A stretch of 64,000 bases of DNA from Roseomonas aeriglobus (GCA_016937575.1 JAFHKN010000002.1:3283001-3347000), one strand, 5' to 3'. Positions 9,360 to 17,291 are shown, numbered from the stretch's first letter. A program made the numbers and translations. Notes: generated by a model not told the origin, from the letters alone.

Positions 9360-9938
9360 TCATCGGAGCAAGATTCTGAACTCCGCAACCAGCGGTTCAA
9401 GATCGCCATCATAGCTTGCAACCATCGCGGGCAGAAATGTGTCTCGTTTGACGCGCGAGAAATCCAACGGATATTCAGCCCGCTCGCCGAGCATCGCCGC
9501 GAATGAGAGCTGGGAGCGCCCATTGCCTTCACGGAACGGATGGATCGCGTTTAGCTCGCCAAGAAACCGCGCCATCTCGGCGACAAAGACCTCTGCATTC
9601 GCTGCTGCCATGGCGGACGGAAGCGTGGCGAAAAGCCGCTTCATCTCCCCATCGATATATTCCGGAAAGCAGAAGGGATTACCACCTTTTGCCGTCCGAA
9701 CGGTGCGGTATTTGCCGGCCCAGCTGTAGACGTCCTGGAATAGATGGTGATGAACCCGACGGTAATGGTTGGGATCATAGCGCCCAAGCGGCAGCGGCTC
9801 GCGAGCCCGCAGCGTTGTCATTTCAAGTTCGAACGCCTCGAGTAGTGCCGGATCGCGCAGCCCGAGCTTATTCTTGAGAGTGGGACTGCCCTTGTAAGCG
9901 TAAGGGTCGTCGAAGGCGTCGTAGCCGACCGACATCAC
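9360..9938 (-). CDS. fic: Fic/DOC-family AMP-transferase toxin
   Basis: A 192-aa Fic-domain protein. The catalytic motif HPFREGNGRS (residues about 132-141) is a full HPFx[D/E]GNGRxx: the histidine activates the target hydroxyl and the arginine and glycines bind ATP phosphates. The flap region PFCFPEYID and the preceding helix LGELNAI are also present. Such proteins AMPylate target proteins such as DNA gyrase or topoisomerase IV in VbhT/FicT systems. The start overlaps the stop of the upstream small gene by 4 bases, the classic antitoxin-toxin arrangement. It lies beside the recombinase and may stabilise the element. Confidence 0.9.
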   Translation of the reverse strand: MMSVGYDAFDDPYAYKGSPTLKNKLGLRDPALLEAFELEMTTLRAREPLPLGRYDPNHYRRVHHHLFQDVYSWAGKYRTVRTAKGGNPFCFPEYIDGEMKRLFATLPSAMAAANAEVFVAEMARFLGELNAIHPFREGNGRSQLSFAAMLGERAEYPLDFSRVKRDTFLPAMVASYDGDLEPLVAEFRILLR

Positions 9939-10144
9939 TTGCGCGTATTGGCGTCCTGGTAGGCTCGTATTACCTCGGAGCGCTGATCGTCTGCGGAGAG
10001 CTTACGCTTCTTCAAGTCGGAGAGACGCTTGCGGCTTGCCGCACTCAGTCCGATGCCCTCGACCGCCGTGATCGCGGCGAAGGTTCGCTGGCCAAGCACA
10101 ACGCCGGAGTCGCTCGCCTTCAATCCCCTGTTGATCTTTTTCAT
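9935..10144 (-). CDS. VbhA/YhfG-like antitoxin of the Fic toxin
   Basis: A 69-aa basic protein immediately upstream of and overlapping fic (ATGA). The segment FAAITAVEGIGLS (residues about 22-34) corresponds to the inhibitory helix of class I Fic antitoxins, whose glutamate blocks productive ATP binding; the EG pair is present. The usual S/T four residues before the glutamate is an isoleucine here, with a threonine three residues before it. Size, position and the E-G pair make the pairing convincing even though the motif is not canonical. Confidence 0.78.
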   Translation of the reverse strand: MKKINRGLKASDSGVVLGQRTFAAITAVEGIGLSAASRKRLSDLKKRKLSADDQRSEVIRAYQDANTRK

Positions 10145-10182
10145 ATGTCTCCAACCGTTCCGGATATGCGCCGACCCACGCT

Positions 10183-10389
10183 CTAGCGGTCGAGCAGTTT
10201 ACGCGCCTGCGAAATCCGGTCCTTGAGTCCAGCCTGAAAACTCGGATCACGCCGCAAAGTCTCGATGTGCGTCGAGATCGCAGCCCGGATGATGTCGGAG
10301 ACTGGACGGTTTTCCACGCTCGCAACCGTTTCCAACGCGAGCGCCTGCTCCTCGGAAAGGCGAACCGTCATTGCCTTAGCCTGTTTCAT
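10183..10389 (-). CDS. Ribbon-helix-helix (CopG/Arc-type) DNA-binding protein
   Basis: A 68-aa protein beginning MKQAKAMTVRLSEEQALALE, a typical short beta strand followed by two helices with SDIIRAAISTHIETLR. This is the fold of CopG-like regulators and many antitoxins. No toxin gene is next to it: the next gene on its strand is the Fic antitoxin, and the ubiquitin-like operon starts divergently 82 bases away. I chose the ATG at 10389, since the upstream ATG at 10407 adds six residues not usual for the family. It is the obvious candidate to control the divergent operon. Confidence 0.7.
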   Translation of the reverse strand: MKQAKAMTVRLSEEQALALETVASVENRPVSDIIRAAISTHIETLRRDPSFQAGLKDRISQARKLLDR

Positions 10390-10439
10390 GGCGCTGTTTT
10401 GCACCAAAACTTGCCGCTTGTCAATCCTATTGGTGGTGT

Positions 10440-10454
10440 GGTATCACGGTATCA
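10440..10454. repeat. Tandem GGTATCA direct repeat, candidate RHH operator
   Basis: Two copies of GGTATCA lie 8 bases apart (10440-10446 and 10448-10454), just upstream of the start codon of the Ubl gene and in the divergent region shared with the ribbon-helix-helix gene. Tandem half-sites with 8-base spacing suit RHH dimers binding side by side. The location would block transcription of the ubiquitin-like operon. Confidence 0.45.
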
Positions 10455-10470
10455 AATTATGGAGGTGGCA

Positions 10471-10749
10471 ATGAGTCCCGACAACGACGACAAGCAGCAT
10501 GAACATCCCGGTCGGCCGGAAAAGTTCGAAATCAAGATCGACCGGACGAACTACAAGGTGTCTGAGCCGGTGCTGACCGGCGCGGATTTGCGGCGCTTGC
10601 CCGAGCCCGACATCGGTCCAGAGCGCGACCTTTTCGAAGTGGTTCCGGGAGGCTCCGACCTAAAGATCGAAGCCGACACGAAGGTCGAGATGCGCAATGG
10701 TCTGCGCTTCTTCACCGCGCCAGCGCAGATCAACCCGGGCGCTCACTGA
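10471..10749 (+). CDS. Ubiquitin-like modifier, multiubiquitin-domain family
   Basis: A 92-aa protein with a predicted beta-grasp domain (FEIKIDRTNYKVSEPVLTGADL, then DLFEVVPGG and a C-terminal FFTAPAQINPGAH). The pattern fits the prokaryotic Multi_ubiq family, here with a single Ubl unit. The chain ends Gly-Ala-His, so a glycine would become terminal only after two residues are removed; the JAMM domain encoded two genes later could do this. A strong GGAGG lies just before the ATG at 10471, which decides the start over the ATG at 10459. First gene of a five-gene operon. Confidence 0.82.
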   Translation: MSPDNDDKQHEHPGRPEKFEIKIDRTNYKVSEPVLTGADLRRLPEPDIGPERDLFEVVPGGSDLKIEADTKVEMRNGLRFFTAPAQINPGAH

Positions 10750-10760
10750 GGGGGAAGACA

Positions 10761-11150
10761 ATGTTGCCGCCAGACGACCATGACTACTTGCAAGCAAGGG
10801 CGCCGAGCCACATGGTGTCGCTCGACGGCGGCATGATCAACGTCGTTATCCCTTCCTTTCCGCTGCCGGCCGGGTTCACACTTGGCGCGTCCGATCTGCT
10901 GCTGCGGCTGTCAGCGGGCTATCCGGACGTGCCGCCCGACATGTGGTGGTTCGAGCCCGCAGTCAGGCGCGTAGATGGGCAAACCATCGCGGCGACTGAA
11001 TCTCAAGAGGCTCATCTCGGTCGCACTTGGCAGCGCTGGTCTCGCCATCTTCAGCCCGGCCAGTGGCGGTCGGGCATCGACTCGATCGAGAGCTATCTTG
11101 CGCTGGTGCGCAAGGAACTCGATGCCGCCGCGATGGCGCGTGCTGCATGA
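10761..11150 (+). CDS. E2-like conjugating protein (prokaryotic E2 family E), no cysteine
   Basis: A 129-aa protein with an E2/UBC-like core: NVVIPSFPLPAGF, LLLRLSAGYPDVPPDMWWFEP (the equivalent of the E2 YPxxPP strand) and a C-terminal helix. The position between the Ubl and the JAMM-E1 genes matches prokaryotic E2 family E. The translated protein contains no cysteine at all, so it cannot form the usual E2-Ubl thioester; a serine, threonine or histidine would have to take the role if it is catalytic. Its stop overlaps the next start as ATGA. Confidence 0.8.
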   Translation: MLPPDDHDYLQARAPSHMVSLDGGMINVVIPSFPLPAGFTLGASDLLLRLSAGYPDVPPDMWWFEPAVRRVDGQTIAATESQEAHLGRTWQRWSRHLQPGQWRSGIDSIESYLALVRKELDAAAMARAA

Positions 11151-12532
11151 CTACGACGCTTGTAATCCCTGGCCCTATCGCGGATGAAATCACGGCCGCG
11201 ACGCACAATCCGCTTGAAAGTGCGGGTGTTCTTCTCGCTCGCCGGGTCGAGACCGGTAAGGATGTCCGTCTCCTGAGCCGGGCGCTGCATTGGGTGCCTT
11301 CGTCGGCGTATACGGAGCGGAGCCAATATCACATGCTGATCGGCTCCGAAGGTTATGTCGGAGCGCTTGGAGCAGCCGAAACCGACAGAGCCATTCCTAT
11401 TTGGTTTCACACCCACCCTGGTGACGGAGCTGTGCCGATCCCGAGCAAATATGACCGGCAGGTCGATCGTGACATTTCCGACCTTTTTCAACTGCGCAGC
11501 GGTTCGGCCTTCTACGCGACGCTGATCGCATCGCCGCAGAGCGACGGCTTTATCTTCACCGGCGAGATTACGCCGGAAGGCGGTCAGGCGGTACCGATCG
11601 ATCGCGTGTGGTCAGTCGGCGAACGCTGGCGGCTTCTACAGAACTTTACCCGCGACACGACGGCGCCCGCCACCATCTTCGACCGGAATGTGCGCGCGTT
11701 CGGGCCGGACATCCAGCATGTGCTTGGCGATCTGCGCGTCGCCATAGTCGGCGCCGGCGGCACCGGTTCAGCTGTTGCCGAGCAACTTGTCCGGCTCGGC
11801 GTGCGGCACCTCCTGCTAGTCGACAGCGACATTCTCTCCGCGAGCAACGTCACCCGCGTCTTCGGCTCGACACCGCGGGAGGTCGGCCAACCGAAAGTTG
11901 ACGTGTTGCGGGCGCATCTGATGCGGATTGCTCCCGATCTCATCTGCTCGACAATCCAGGGCATGGTGACGGTGCAATCGGTCGCCCAAGCGTTGCGGTC
12001 GTCCGATATCGTCTTCGGATGCACGGACGATAATGCAGGACGATTGGTCTTGTCGCGATTGGCGACATTCCTGCTGACGCCGGTGATCGATGTAGGTGTG
12101 CTCCTAAGCAGCGACAGCGCCGGCGTCTTGATTGGCATTGATGGCCGGGTCACGACGCTCACGCCAGGCGCGGCATGTCTCGTCTGCCGCAATCGGGTCG
12201 ACATGGCACGGGCCGCTGCGGAAATGCGGACGCCGGAGGAGCGGCAGCGGCTGGCCGACGAGGGCTATGCACCGGCGCTCGGCCAGGTAGAGCCTGCGGT
12301 CGTGGCGTTCACGACCGCTGTCGCGGCAGCGGCGGTCAATGAACTCCTCGACCGACTGATCGGCTATGGACCTCCGGAGCGCCCGAACGAGACCCTACTC
12401 AGGCTCCATGAACGCGAGATCTCGACCAACAGCGCAGCACCACGCCCCCGACATTATTGCGATATGGCGCAGGGCAAATGGGGAGCAGGCGACGAAGAGC
12501 CGTTTCTCGGCCAGTTATGGGGTGCGGAATGA
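11147..12532 (+). CDS. JAMM (JAB) protease fused to ThiF-type E1 activating enzyme
   Basis: A 461-aa two-domain protein. Residues 1 to about 150 are a JAB/MPN metalloprotease with the complete JAMM set E24, H88-x-H90, S100 and D103. Residues about 175-461 are a ThiF/E1 adenylation domain with the nucleotide loop GAGGTGSA (202-209), the acidic VDSD (225-228), a GCTDD segment and a CLVC pair (C344, C347) that could supply the catalytic cysteine. It would trim the modifier to its glycine, adenylate it, and possibly deconjugate it. The ATG at 11147 overlaps the E2 stop, and the stop overlaps the next ATG, so the chain is translationally coupled. Confidence 0.88.
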   Translation: MTTTLVIPGPIADEITAATHNPLESAGVLLARRVETGKDVRLLSRALHWVPSSAYTERSQYHMLIGSEGYVGALGAAETDRAIPIWFHTHPGDGAVPIPSKYDRQVDRDISDLFQLRSGSAFYATLIASPQSDGFIFTGEITPEGGQAVPIDRVWSVGERWRLLQNFTRDTTAPATIFDRNVRAFGPDIQHVLGDLRVAIVGAGGTGSAVAEQLVRLGVRHLLLVDSDILSASNVTRVFGSTPREVGQPKVDVLRAHLMRIAPDLICSTIQGMVTVQSVAQALRSSDIVFGCTDDNAGRLVLSRLATFLLTPVIDVGVLLSSDSAGVLIGIDGRVTTLTPGAACLVCRNRVDMARAAAEMRTPEERQRLADEGYAPALGQVEPAVVAFTTAVAAAAVNELLDRLIGYGPPERPNETLLRLHEREISTNSAAPRPRHYCDMAQGKWGAGDEEPFLGQLWGAE

Positions 12533-12864
12533 AGATATCCTGGTGGCAATGGCTCCCATTCTGGCGTTGGCGTGTAATCGGTGCGACAGAGTCTGCCGAT
12601 GAAGTTCCTGACCGTCTGCCGCGCAATGCGGTGACGCTTGTTGGTGATGCTGATCGGATAAAATGGATCGTCTTTGATTGTCCGTGCCGCACCGGGCATC
12701 GGATCATGCTCAATGCCGACCAAGCGCGGCACCCGAACTGGACGTTGAATCAGCTACCGCGACTAACCATCTCGCCAAGTATCGACTCGCGGGGCACCCA
12801 ACGTCGATGCCATTACTTCATTCGTAACGGCCGGATTCTCTGGGCCAAGGACAGCGACCGATGA
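12529..12864 (+). CDS. DUF6527-like small zinc-binding protein
   Basis: A 111-aa protein. A tryptophan-rich start (MKISWWQWLPFWRWRV) is followed by FDCPCRTGH and a C-terminal RRCHYFIRNGRILWA; the C-x-C and C-H pairs suggest one bound metal ion. This matches my recollection of the DUF6527 family, which accompanies prokaryotic E2/multiubiquitin genes. The role is not established here; a substrate adaptor or E3-like function is only a guess. Start and stop overlap both neighbours as ATGA. Confidence 0.7.
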   Translation: MKISWWQWLPFWRWRVIGATESADEVPDRLPRNAVTLVGDADRIKWIVFDCPCRTGHRIMLNADQARHPNWTLNQLPRLTISPSIDSRGTQRRCHYFIRNGRILWAKDSDR

Positions 12865-13757
12865 ACGACGTTGAAGATGCGGGTGACGACCCGCAACCGA
12901 TCACGCCGCAGCCGCCGAGGGCGATCGAGAAGACGCCCATGTTCACAGCGATGAATGCGGCACGCTATCAACGCCAAACTCTAATTCGCGACATCGAGGC
13001 CGACCAGCCCAAATTGCTCTGCTACGTCGCTGGCAACAAGGCGCCTGTGGACCGTATCGACACGCTGGGTTTCGTCGACATGCTCCACAACATCACACCC
13101 GGCGATCCCATCGATCTACTGCTCCACACGCCCGGCGGCGATGTCGATGCCGCCGAAAAGCTCATCACGCTGGTCAGAAGCGCTGCCGGCGAAGACGGGC
13201 AGCTGCGGGTGATCGTTCCGGACTATGCCAAGAGCGCGGGCACGCTCATGGCGCTGGGTGCCAACGCCATTGTAATGAGCGACTCCTCCGAGCTCGGACC
13301 GATCGATCCACAGGTTTCGTCCAAGGACGGTAATGGTTCCGACATGGTTTATTCCGTCCTGACCTATTTGAAAGCCTATGACGCGGCGCGGCGCGCGCTC
13401 GGGGAAGCGCCTGACGACCTTGCCAATCGCATCACCTTCGAGAAGTTTGACCCGACGATCGTGCGGAAGTTCCGGTCGGTCAGCGATCGAGCGCGGTCCT
13501 TCGCGGAAAACCTGCTCAAGCGCCGCGGAAAAAATTTCTCGAAGATTGCCAGCGAACTGATGGATATCGATAAATATCAGTCGCACGGCCAGATGATCGG
13601 TTGGGAAGCGGCAACCGAAATCGGGCTGACCGTCCAATATATGTCATCGACTGATTATATATGGCGAAAATACTGGGCGCTATACTGTCATTTGCGTCTC
13701 GCGATCGAAAGTGAACAGCGGATTTTCGAATCCAATTATGTATCACTTCTGCTATGA
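12861..13757 (+). CDS. ClpP/SppA-class serine protease (SDH_sah-like)
   Basis: A 298-aa protein with the crotonase/ClpP fold of SppA-related enzymes: LLLHTPGGDVDAAE (oxyanion region, about 86-99) and DYAKSAGTLMALGANAIVMS with the probable nucleophile S125, followed by SELGPIDPQ. This matches the serine dehydrogenase proteinase (SDH_sah) family. No transmembrane helix is evident, so it is likely cytoplasmic. It is the last gene of the ubiquitin-like operon (ATGA overlap upstream) and would be the effector or processing protease of the pathway, for example acting on tagged proteins. That role is inference. Confidence 0.82.
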   Translation: MNDVEDAGDDPQPITPQPPRAIEKTPMFTAMNAARYQRQTLIRDIEADQPKLLCYVAGNKAPVDRIDTLGFVDMLHNITPGDPIDLLLHTPGGDVDAAEKLITLVRSAAGEDGQLRVIVPDYAKSAGTLMALGANAIVMSDSSELGPIDPQVSSKDGNGSDMVYSVLTYLKAYDAARRALGEAPDDLANRITFEKFDPTIVRKFRSVSDRARSFAENLLKRRGKNFSKIASELMDIDKYQSHGQMIGWEAATEIGLTVQYMSSTDYIWRKYWALYCHLRLAIESEQRIFESNYVSLLL

Positions 13758-13808
13758 CAGGCGCCAATCCCAACGCGCCTTCGCCTCAGATGACTGATGT
13801 GGCCTTTT

Positions 13809-13866
13809 AGGCACTTGTGCCCATCGGATTATGCGACTGAAATACGCCAATGGTATATTTTGGCGT
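13809..13866. terminator. Candidate bidirectional terminator between convergent operons
   Basis: Two inverted repeats sit between the plus-strand protease gene and the minus-strand HTH gene: GGCAC-TT-GTGCC near 13810-13821, and ACGCCAA (13844-13850) with TTGGCGT (13860-13866) around a 9-base AT-rich loop. The position between converging transcripts supports a termination role; neither has a long T tract. Confidence 0.45.
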
Positions 13867-13891
13867 GATAATTCGACGATCCGGGCGAAAA

Positions 13892-14125
13892 TCACCCGAC
13901 TAGTCGTCGCAGACAACGATACGGAATGAACGTCGATCGACCGATCTTGACGGCTTCGATCTCACCAGACTTCATTAGCTCGTAAAGCGTCGTGCGCGGG
14001 ATACCGGTGAGTTTGACGGCAGCCGAAACGCGGACGCTGATCGGTTCCGTAGGCAGGGTCCGCAATTCCTCCAGAGCGGCTGCCTTTTCGCGATCGCGCT
14101 CTTCGGGTGTCTTGCGGCGCGTCAT
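13892..14125 (-). CDS. Helix-turn-helix (excisionase/HTH_17-like) protein
   Basis: A 77-aa protein whose C-terminal half, VSAAVKLTGIPRTTLYELMKSGEIEAVKIGRS in outline, is a MerR/excisionase-type winged helix-turn-helix. The N-terminus is charged and probably flexible. It is the last gene of the long minus-strand trb operon and overlaps the DUF2274 gene by 4 bases. In conjugative elements such proteins act as excision directionality factors or regulators; which applies here cannot be told from sequence. Confidence 0.78.
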   Translation of the reverse strand: MTRRKTPEERDREKAAALEELRTLPTEPISVRVSAAVKLTGIPRTTLYELMKSGEIEAVKIGRSTFIPYRCLRRLVG

Positions 14126-14337
14126 GCTTTGCCTCGGCCGCGAACGAATGCCCGATCACTTTCGAGAAAGGCAGCGAGCATCGCCGGGATCAGTTCGGTC
14201 ACCGGTTCTTCCCGCCCATAGGCCTGCGCATAGATTGCGGCATATTCCACCAGCGACTGATGAAGGTCAGGCAAGACCGATATGCTGAGCTTTACCGGGT
14301 TTCGATCAGGAAGCTGCGGCAGCTTTAATTCCGCCAT
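14122..14337 (-). CDS. DUF2274 family protein
   Basis: A 71-aa protein (MAELKLPQLPDRNPVKLSIS..., then a helix LVEYAAIYAQAYGREEPVTEL). It matches DUF2274, small proteins found beside trbI in P-type conjugation operons. Function unknown. The ATG at 14337 was chosen because it lies one base after the trbI stop; the longer upstream frame runs inside trbI. Confidence 0.8.
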   Translation of the reverse strand: MAELKLPQLPDRNPVKLSISVLPDLHQSLVEYAAIYAQAYGREEPVTELIPAMLAAFLESDRAFVRGRGKA

Positions 14338-14338
14338 G

Positions 14339-15535
14339 TCAGCTCTCCTTTCCTGCGAGCGCCAGCACAAGATCCTTGTGGACGACCAGCCGAACCGGCG
14401 CGCCGGGCCTGATCGTGATTGTCGGCTGAATTCCGAGATTGCGCTGGGTGATCTGGTCGCCAGCACGCGCAACATTGTCCTGCGTCGACATCCGTATCGC
14501 CTGTACGAGATCGCTCTGCCCGGACAACGCCAGCTCCGAACTCACGCCGAGCAGAGTCGAGAGCGCCACGCCCTTCAGAAGCTGCCAGGTGTGGAAGTCG
14601 ACCTTGTCGGCGAGGCCGGCATAGCCCGAGGGATCTGTCGCCGGCACGTTGTCGATGCGTAGCGAGCTTCCGTCCGGCATGATGATACGCTGCCAGACAA
14701 TCAGCGCCCGCTTCTGGCCGAAGGCGACGACGCTGTCATAGGAGCCCACTAGCCGAGCGCCCTGCGGAACGAGCAGCAATCGGCCAGTGGCGCTGTCATA
14801 GGTGTTCTCGATCACCTGTGCCGTGACCAGTCCCGGCAGGTCGGACCGCAGGCCCGTGATCAGACTGGCCGAGATCACGCTGCCCGCCGACAGCGTATAG
14901 GGCGACGGCAGCGGCGTGAGCGCATGTGGGTTCACGTCGCCTTTCGGATCCAGCGCCACCACGAACGCGGTCTTGCGCCCCTGGGCATTGGGATCGCTTG
15001 TCGGGTCGAGTGCAACCTTACCAGGCTCGCTCGCGGGCGTTGCGGCTGGCGCGGCGATGGACGCTTCGCCAGTCGGCTGGGTCTGACGGTTCTGCACCAG
15101 CACCCCGGACTCGCGGGCCGCTTTCAGCTCGGCGAGCCGGCGTTCCCGCTCGGCCGCTTCCGCCTGCTGAAACTGCTGGTCATTCGGATTGACCGCCGTC
15201 GCAAGCTGCTGCTGCCGTTCGAGGATCGGCTTGCCAAGGTCGCCCGGGAGCGGCGGGCCGAGACGGGGCACGTCGCCGTATGTGGCCGGCGCACCGCTCA
15301 AGCCATCGCTCGTCGGCCGCACATTCGGCTGGGAGAGTTCCTGCTGGGCATCCCCGCGTTGGAACAACCGCGGCTTCAATGCCATCCAGGTCACGGCAAT
15401 GAGGCTGACCGAGCCGATTGCCGCGATCGCGATGATCACGCCGCGCTTGAAGCGGATCGCGCGGGGCGGCCGCGCCCGGATCGCCAGCGTCTCCGGGTCG
15501 AGCTTGACGCTCGGCTGCGCAATGGCCTCGGTCAC
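14339..15535 (-). CDS. trbI: Conjugal transfer protein TrbI (VirB10 family)
   Basis: A 398-aa protein: cytoplasmic N-terminus, one membrane helix at about residues 30-52 (GVIIAIAAIGSVSLIAVTWMA), a proline/glutamine-rich periplasmic linker, and a C-terminal VirB10 domain (ALTPLPSPYTLSAGSVI, LLVPQGARLVGSYDS, GLADKVDFHTW). It spans the envelope and with TrbG and TrbH/VirB7-like partners forms the type IV secretion core complex. The ATG overlaps the trbG stop by 4 bases. Confidence 0.95.
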   Translation of the reverse strand: MTEAIAQPSVKLDPETLAIRARPPRAIRFKRGVIIAIAAIGSVSLIAVTWMALKPRLFQRGDAQQELSQPNVRPTSDGLSGAPATYGDVPRLGPPLPGDLGKPILERQQQLATAVNPNDQQFQQAEAAERERRLAELKAARESGVLVQNRQTQPTGEASIAAPAATPASEPGKVALDPTSDPNAQGRKTAFVVALDPKGDVNPHALTPLPSPYTLSAGSVISASLITGLRSDLPGLVTAQVIENTYDSATGRLLLVPQGARLVGSYDSVVAFGQKRALIVWQRIIMPDGSSLRIDNVPATDPSGYAGLADKVDFHTWQLLKGVALSTLLGVSSELALSGQSDLVQAIRMSTQDNVARAGDQITQRNLGIQPTITIRPGAPVRLVVHKDLVLALAGKES

Positions 15536-16476
15536 GACGCCCTCCGCCGCGAATTGGTCTCGCCGGAGCGGGTGATCCGCACGACGTCCTGACGCTTCAA
15601 TCCAAGTCGCAGCTCGGCGGCCTCGAACAGCCGATCGACGACATAATAGCGCCCTTGCACTCGGTAGTTGACCAGCTGCGCGGTCCCCGTGCCATCGACG
15701 AGGAAGAGCGGTGGCGCCTCGCCGGTGCCCAGACCGGCCGGGAACTCGATAAAGGTCTGACGACCATCATCGAAGGCGCGGAGTGGCCGCCACACCGGCT
15801 GATCGCCGGAGATGACATAGTCGAAATGGAGCTGGTCGACAGACACGCCGGTTGCGACTGGCTGAGCGGCGCGGGTTCGATCCTCCGCCGCCTTCAGCGC
15901 GATGAGCTGGTCCTGCGGATAGGTCCATGACAGGGCAACCATCGCCGAGCGTTCGGCGCTCGAAAGCGCCAGATGGTAGGTCCGCCGGTCGGTAGTGATG
16001 ATTATGTTCGTGGCGAGCCCGGCGGCAAATGGCTTCACCAGGACGTGCGTCCGTTTGCCTTCGCCGCTGCCGCTGGTCGTGTCGCCGATCACCCAACGAA
16101 CGGTATCGCCGGCGGCGACCGCGCCCAGCGCTTCTCCCGGCTGCAGCGCAATGTCGGTCACTTGCCCGGGTGCCGTGAGAACGCGGAATACCGCGCCATC
16201 GCTGAACGGGTAGACCTGGACCGCGTTGACATATCCGGCCGCGACGGGCTCCAGCGTCGCCGCGCGGTTGGCGGCGCGAACGCGCAGTTCCGCCGGCGAA
16301 GGTGGCATCCGCCGGTGCGGTTTCGTCCGCGGCCTCGCCGCCGGGATAGGCTGGGCGACGACCGGTGCGGCCACCTCCGTTGAGGACACGGGCGGCTGAG
16401 ACGGCAGGAGGGGCGCGGTCTGCGCCGCCGCGATGCTGGCGCTGGCGAGCAGGCCGGTGACGACAAGGGCTTTCAT
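15532..16476 (-). CDS. trbG: Conjugal transfer protein TrbG (VirB9 family)
   Basis: A 314-aa protein with a Sec signal peptide (MKALVVTGLLASASIAAAQ) and a proline-rich stretch, followed by the VirB9/CagX beta domains (VNAVQVYPFSDGAVFRV; FDYVISGDQPVWRPLRAFDDG). It is the outer-ring component of the T4SS core complex. The start at 16476 is fixed by the signal peptide and a 4-base overlap with trbF; the frame continues upstream without meaning. Confidence 0.95.
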   Translation of the reverse strand: MKALVVTGLLASASIAAAQTAPLLPSQPPVSSTEVAAPVVAQPIPAARPRTKPHRRMPPSPAELRVRAANRAATLEPVAAGYVNAVQVYPFSDGAVFRVLTAPGQVTDIALQPGEALGAVAAGDTVRWVIGDTTSGSGEGKRTHVLVKPFAAGLATNIIITTDRRTYHLALSSAERSAMVALSWTYPQDQLIALKAAEDRTRAAQPVATGVSVDQLHFDYVISGDQPVWRPLRAFDDGRQTFIEFPAGLGTGEAPPLFLVDGTGTAQLVNYRVQGRYYVVDRLFEAAELRLGLKRQDVVRITRSGETNSRRRAS

Positions 16477-17291
16477 TGGCGGGTCTCCGTTTGCGGTTGC
16501 TGGGGCTGAGCGAGGTTCGGATCGAGCGGCGATCCGAACGGAAGGTTTGGAGCCGGGGCGATGGCCGGCCGCGCGGAGGGCGATGGCGCTGCGGGCGCCG
16601 TCACCCCCGGTTCCAGTTCCCGGCTCCAGTCGACGGCATCGACATAGAGCCCGAGCGGGTTGCGGCGCAGCGCATCGGCGCTCGCCGGAGCCTTGAGGAC
16701 GACGGTCAGGATACCGGTCCAGTGCGCGGTCCCGGCCTGCGCTCCGCGCTCGTAGCTGGTCTCGATCCATTTCACCTGGAAGGACCGATCGGACGCGCGG
16801 ACGACGCTCGTGACCTGCACGGAAACGGTTCGCTCGCCGACCCGACCGAACGGATCGGCCGCGCGGGCGTAGTCGCCAAGAAAGACCGCGCCACGCTTTG
16901 TGGTGAAGTCGTAGGCTGACAACCAGTCTTGCCGCATCAGCACCGGATCGAGCGAGACCGACCGCACGCTGGTGATGAAGCGACCGAGGAACCAGGCGAT
17001 CTGCGGATCGGTCGGATGAAAGCCCGCCTCGGCTGCGGCCACGGCGCGGGGCTCGCCCAGCTTGTCGACCTCGACGACGTAGGGCACGACGCGGCTCTGC
17101 AGGGATTGCCAGAGCAGCCCACCCGACAGTGCGGTAGTGAGCCCGAGGCATCCGAACGCTATCAGCCGCCAGTTGCGGGCCTGGACGCGCGCGGATCCGA
17201 TCCGATCGTCCCAGAGTTGCCCGGCGCGCTGGAAGGGCGTCTCGGGAATGGGCGATCGCCCATAGCGTTGCACGGCACGTTTGAAGAGCAT
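16473..17291 (-). CDS. trbF: Conjugal transfer protein TrbF (VirB8 family)
   Basis: A 272-aa protein: short cytoplasmic N-terminus, one membrane helix (LIAFGCLGLTTALSGGLLW, about 46-64), then the NTF2-like VirB8 periplasmic domain (VVPYVVEVDKLG, QIAWFLGRFITSVRSVS, DWLSAYDFTT). It scaffolds the inner-membrane part of the T4SS. The C-terminal 35 residues are a proline/alanine tail. The start codon shares one base with the trbL stop (TGATG). Confidence 0.95.
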   Translation of the reverse strand: MLFKRAVQRYGRSPIPETPFQRAGQLWDDRIGSARVQARNWRLIAFGCLGLTTALSGGLLWQSLQSRVVPYVVEVDKLGEPRAVAAAEAGFHPTDPQIAWFLGRFITSVRSVSLDPVLMRQDWLSAYDFTTKRGAVFLGDYARAADPFGRVGERTVSVQVTSVVRASDRSFQVKWIETSYERGAQAGTAHWTGILTVVLKAPASADALRRNPLGLYVDAVDWSRELEPGVTAPAAPSPSARPAIAPAPNLPFGSPLDPNLAQPQQPQTETRQ

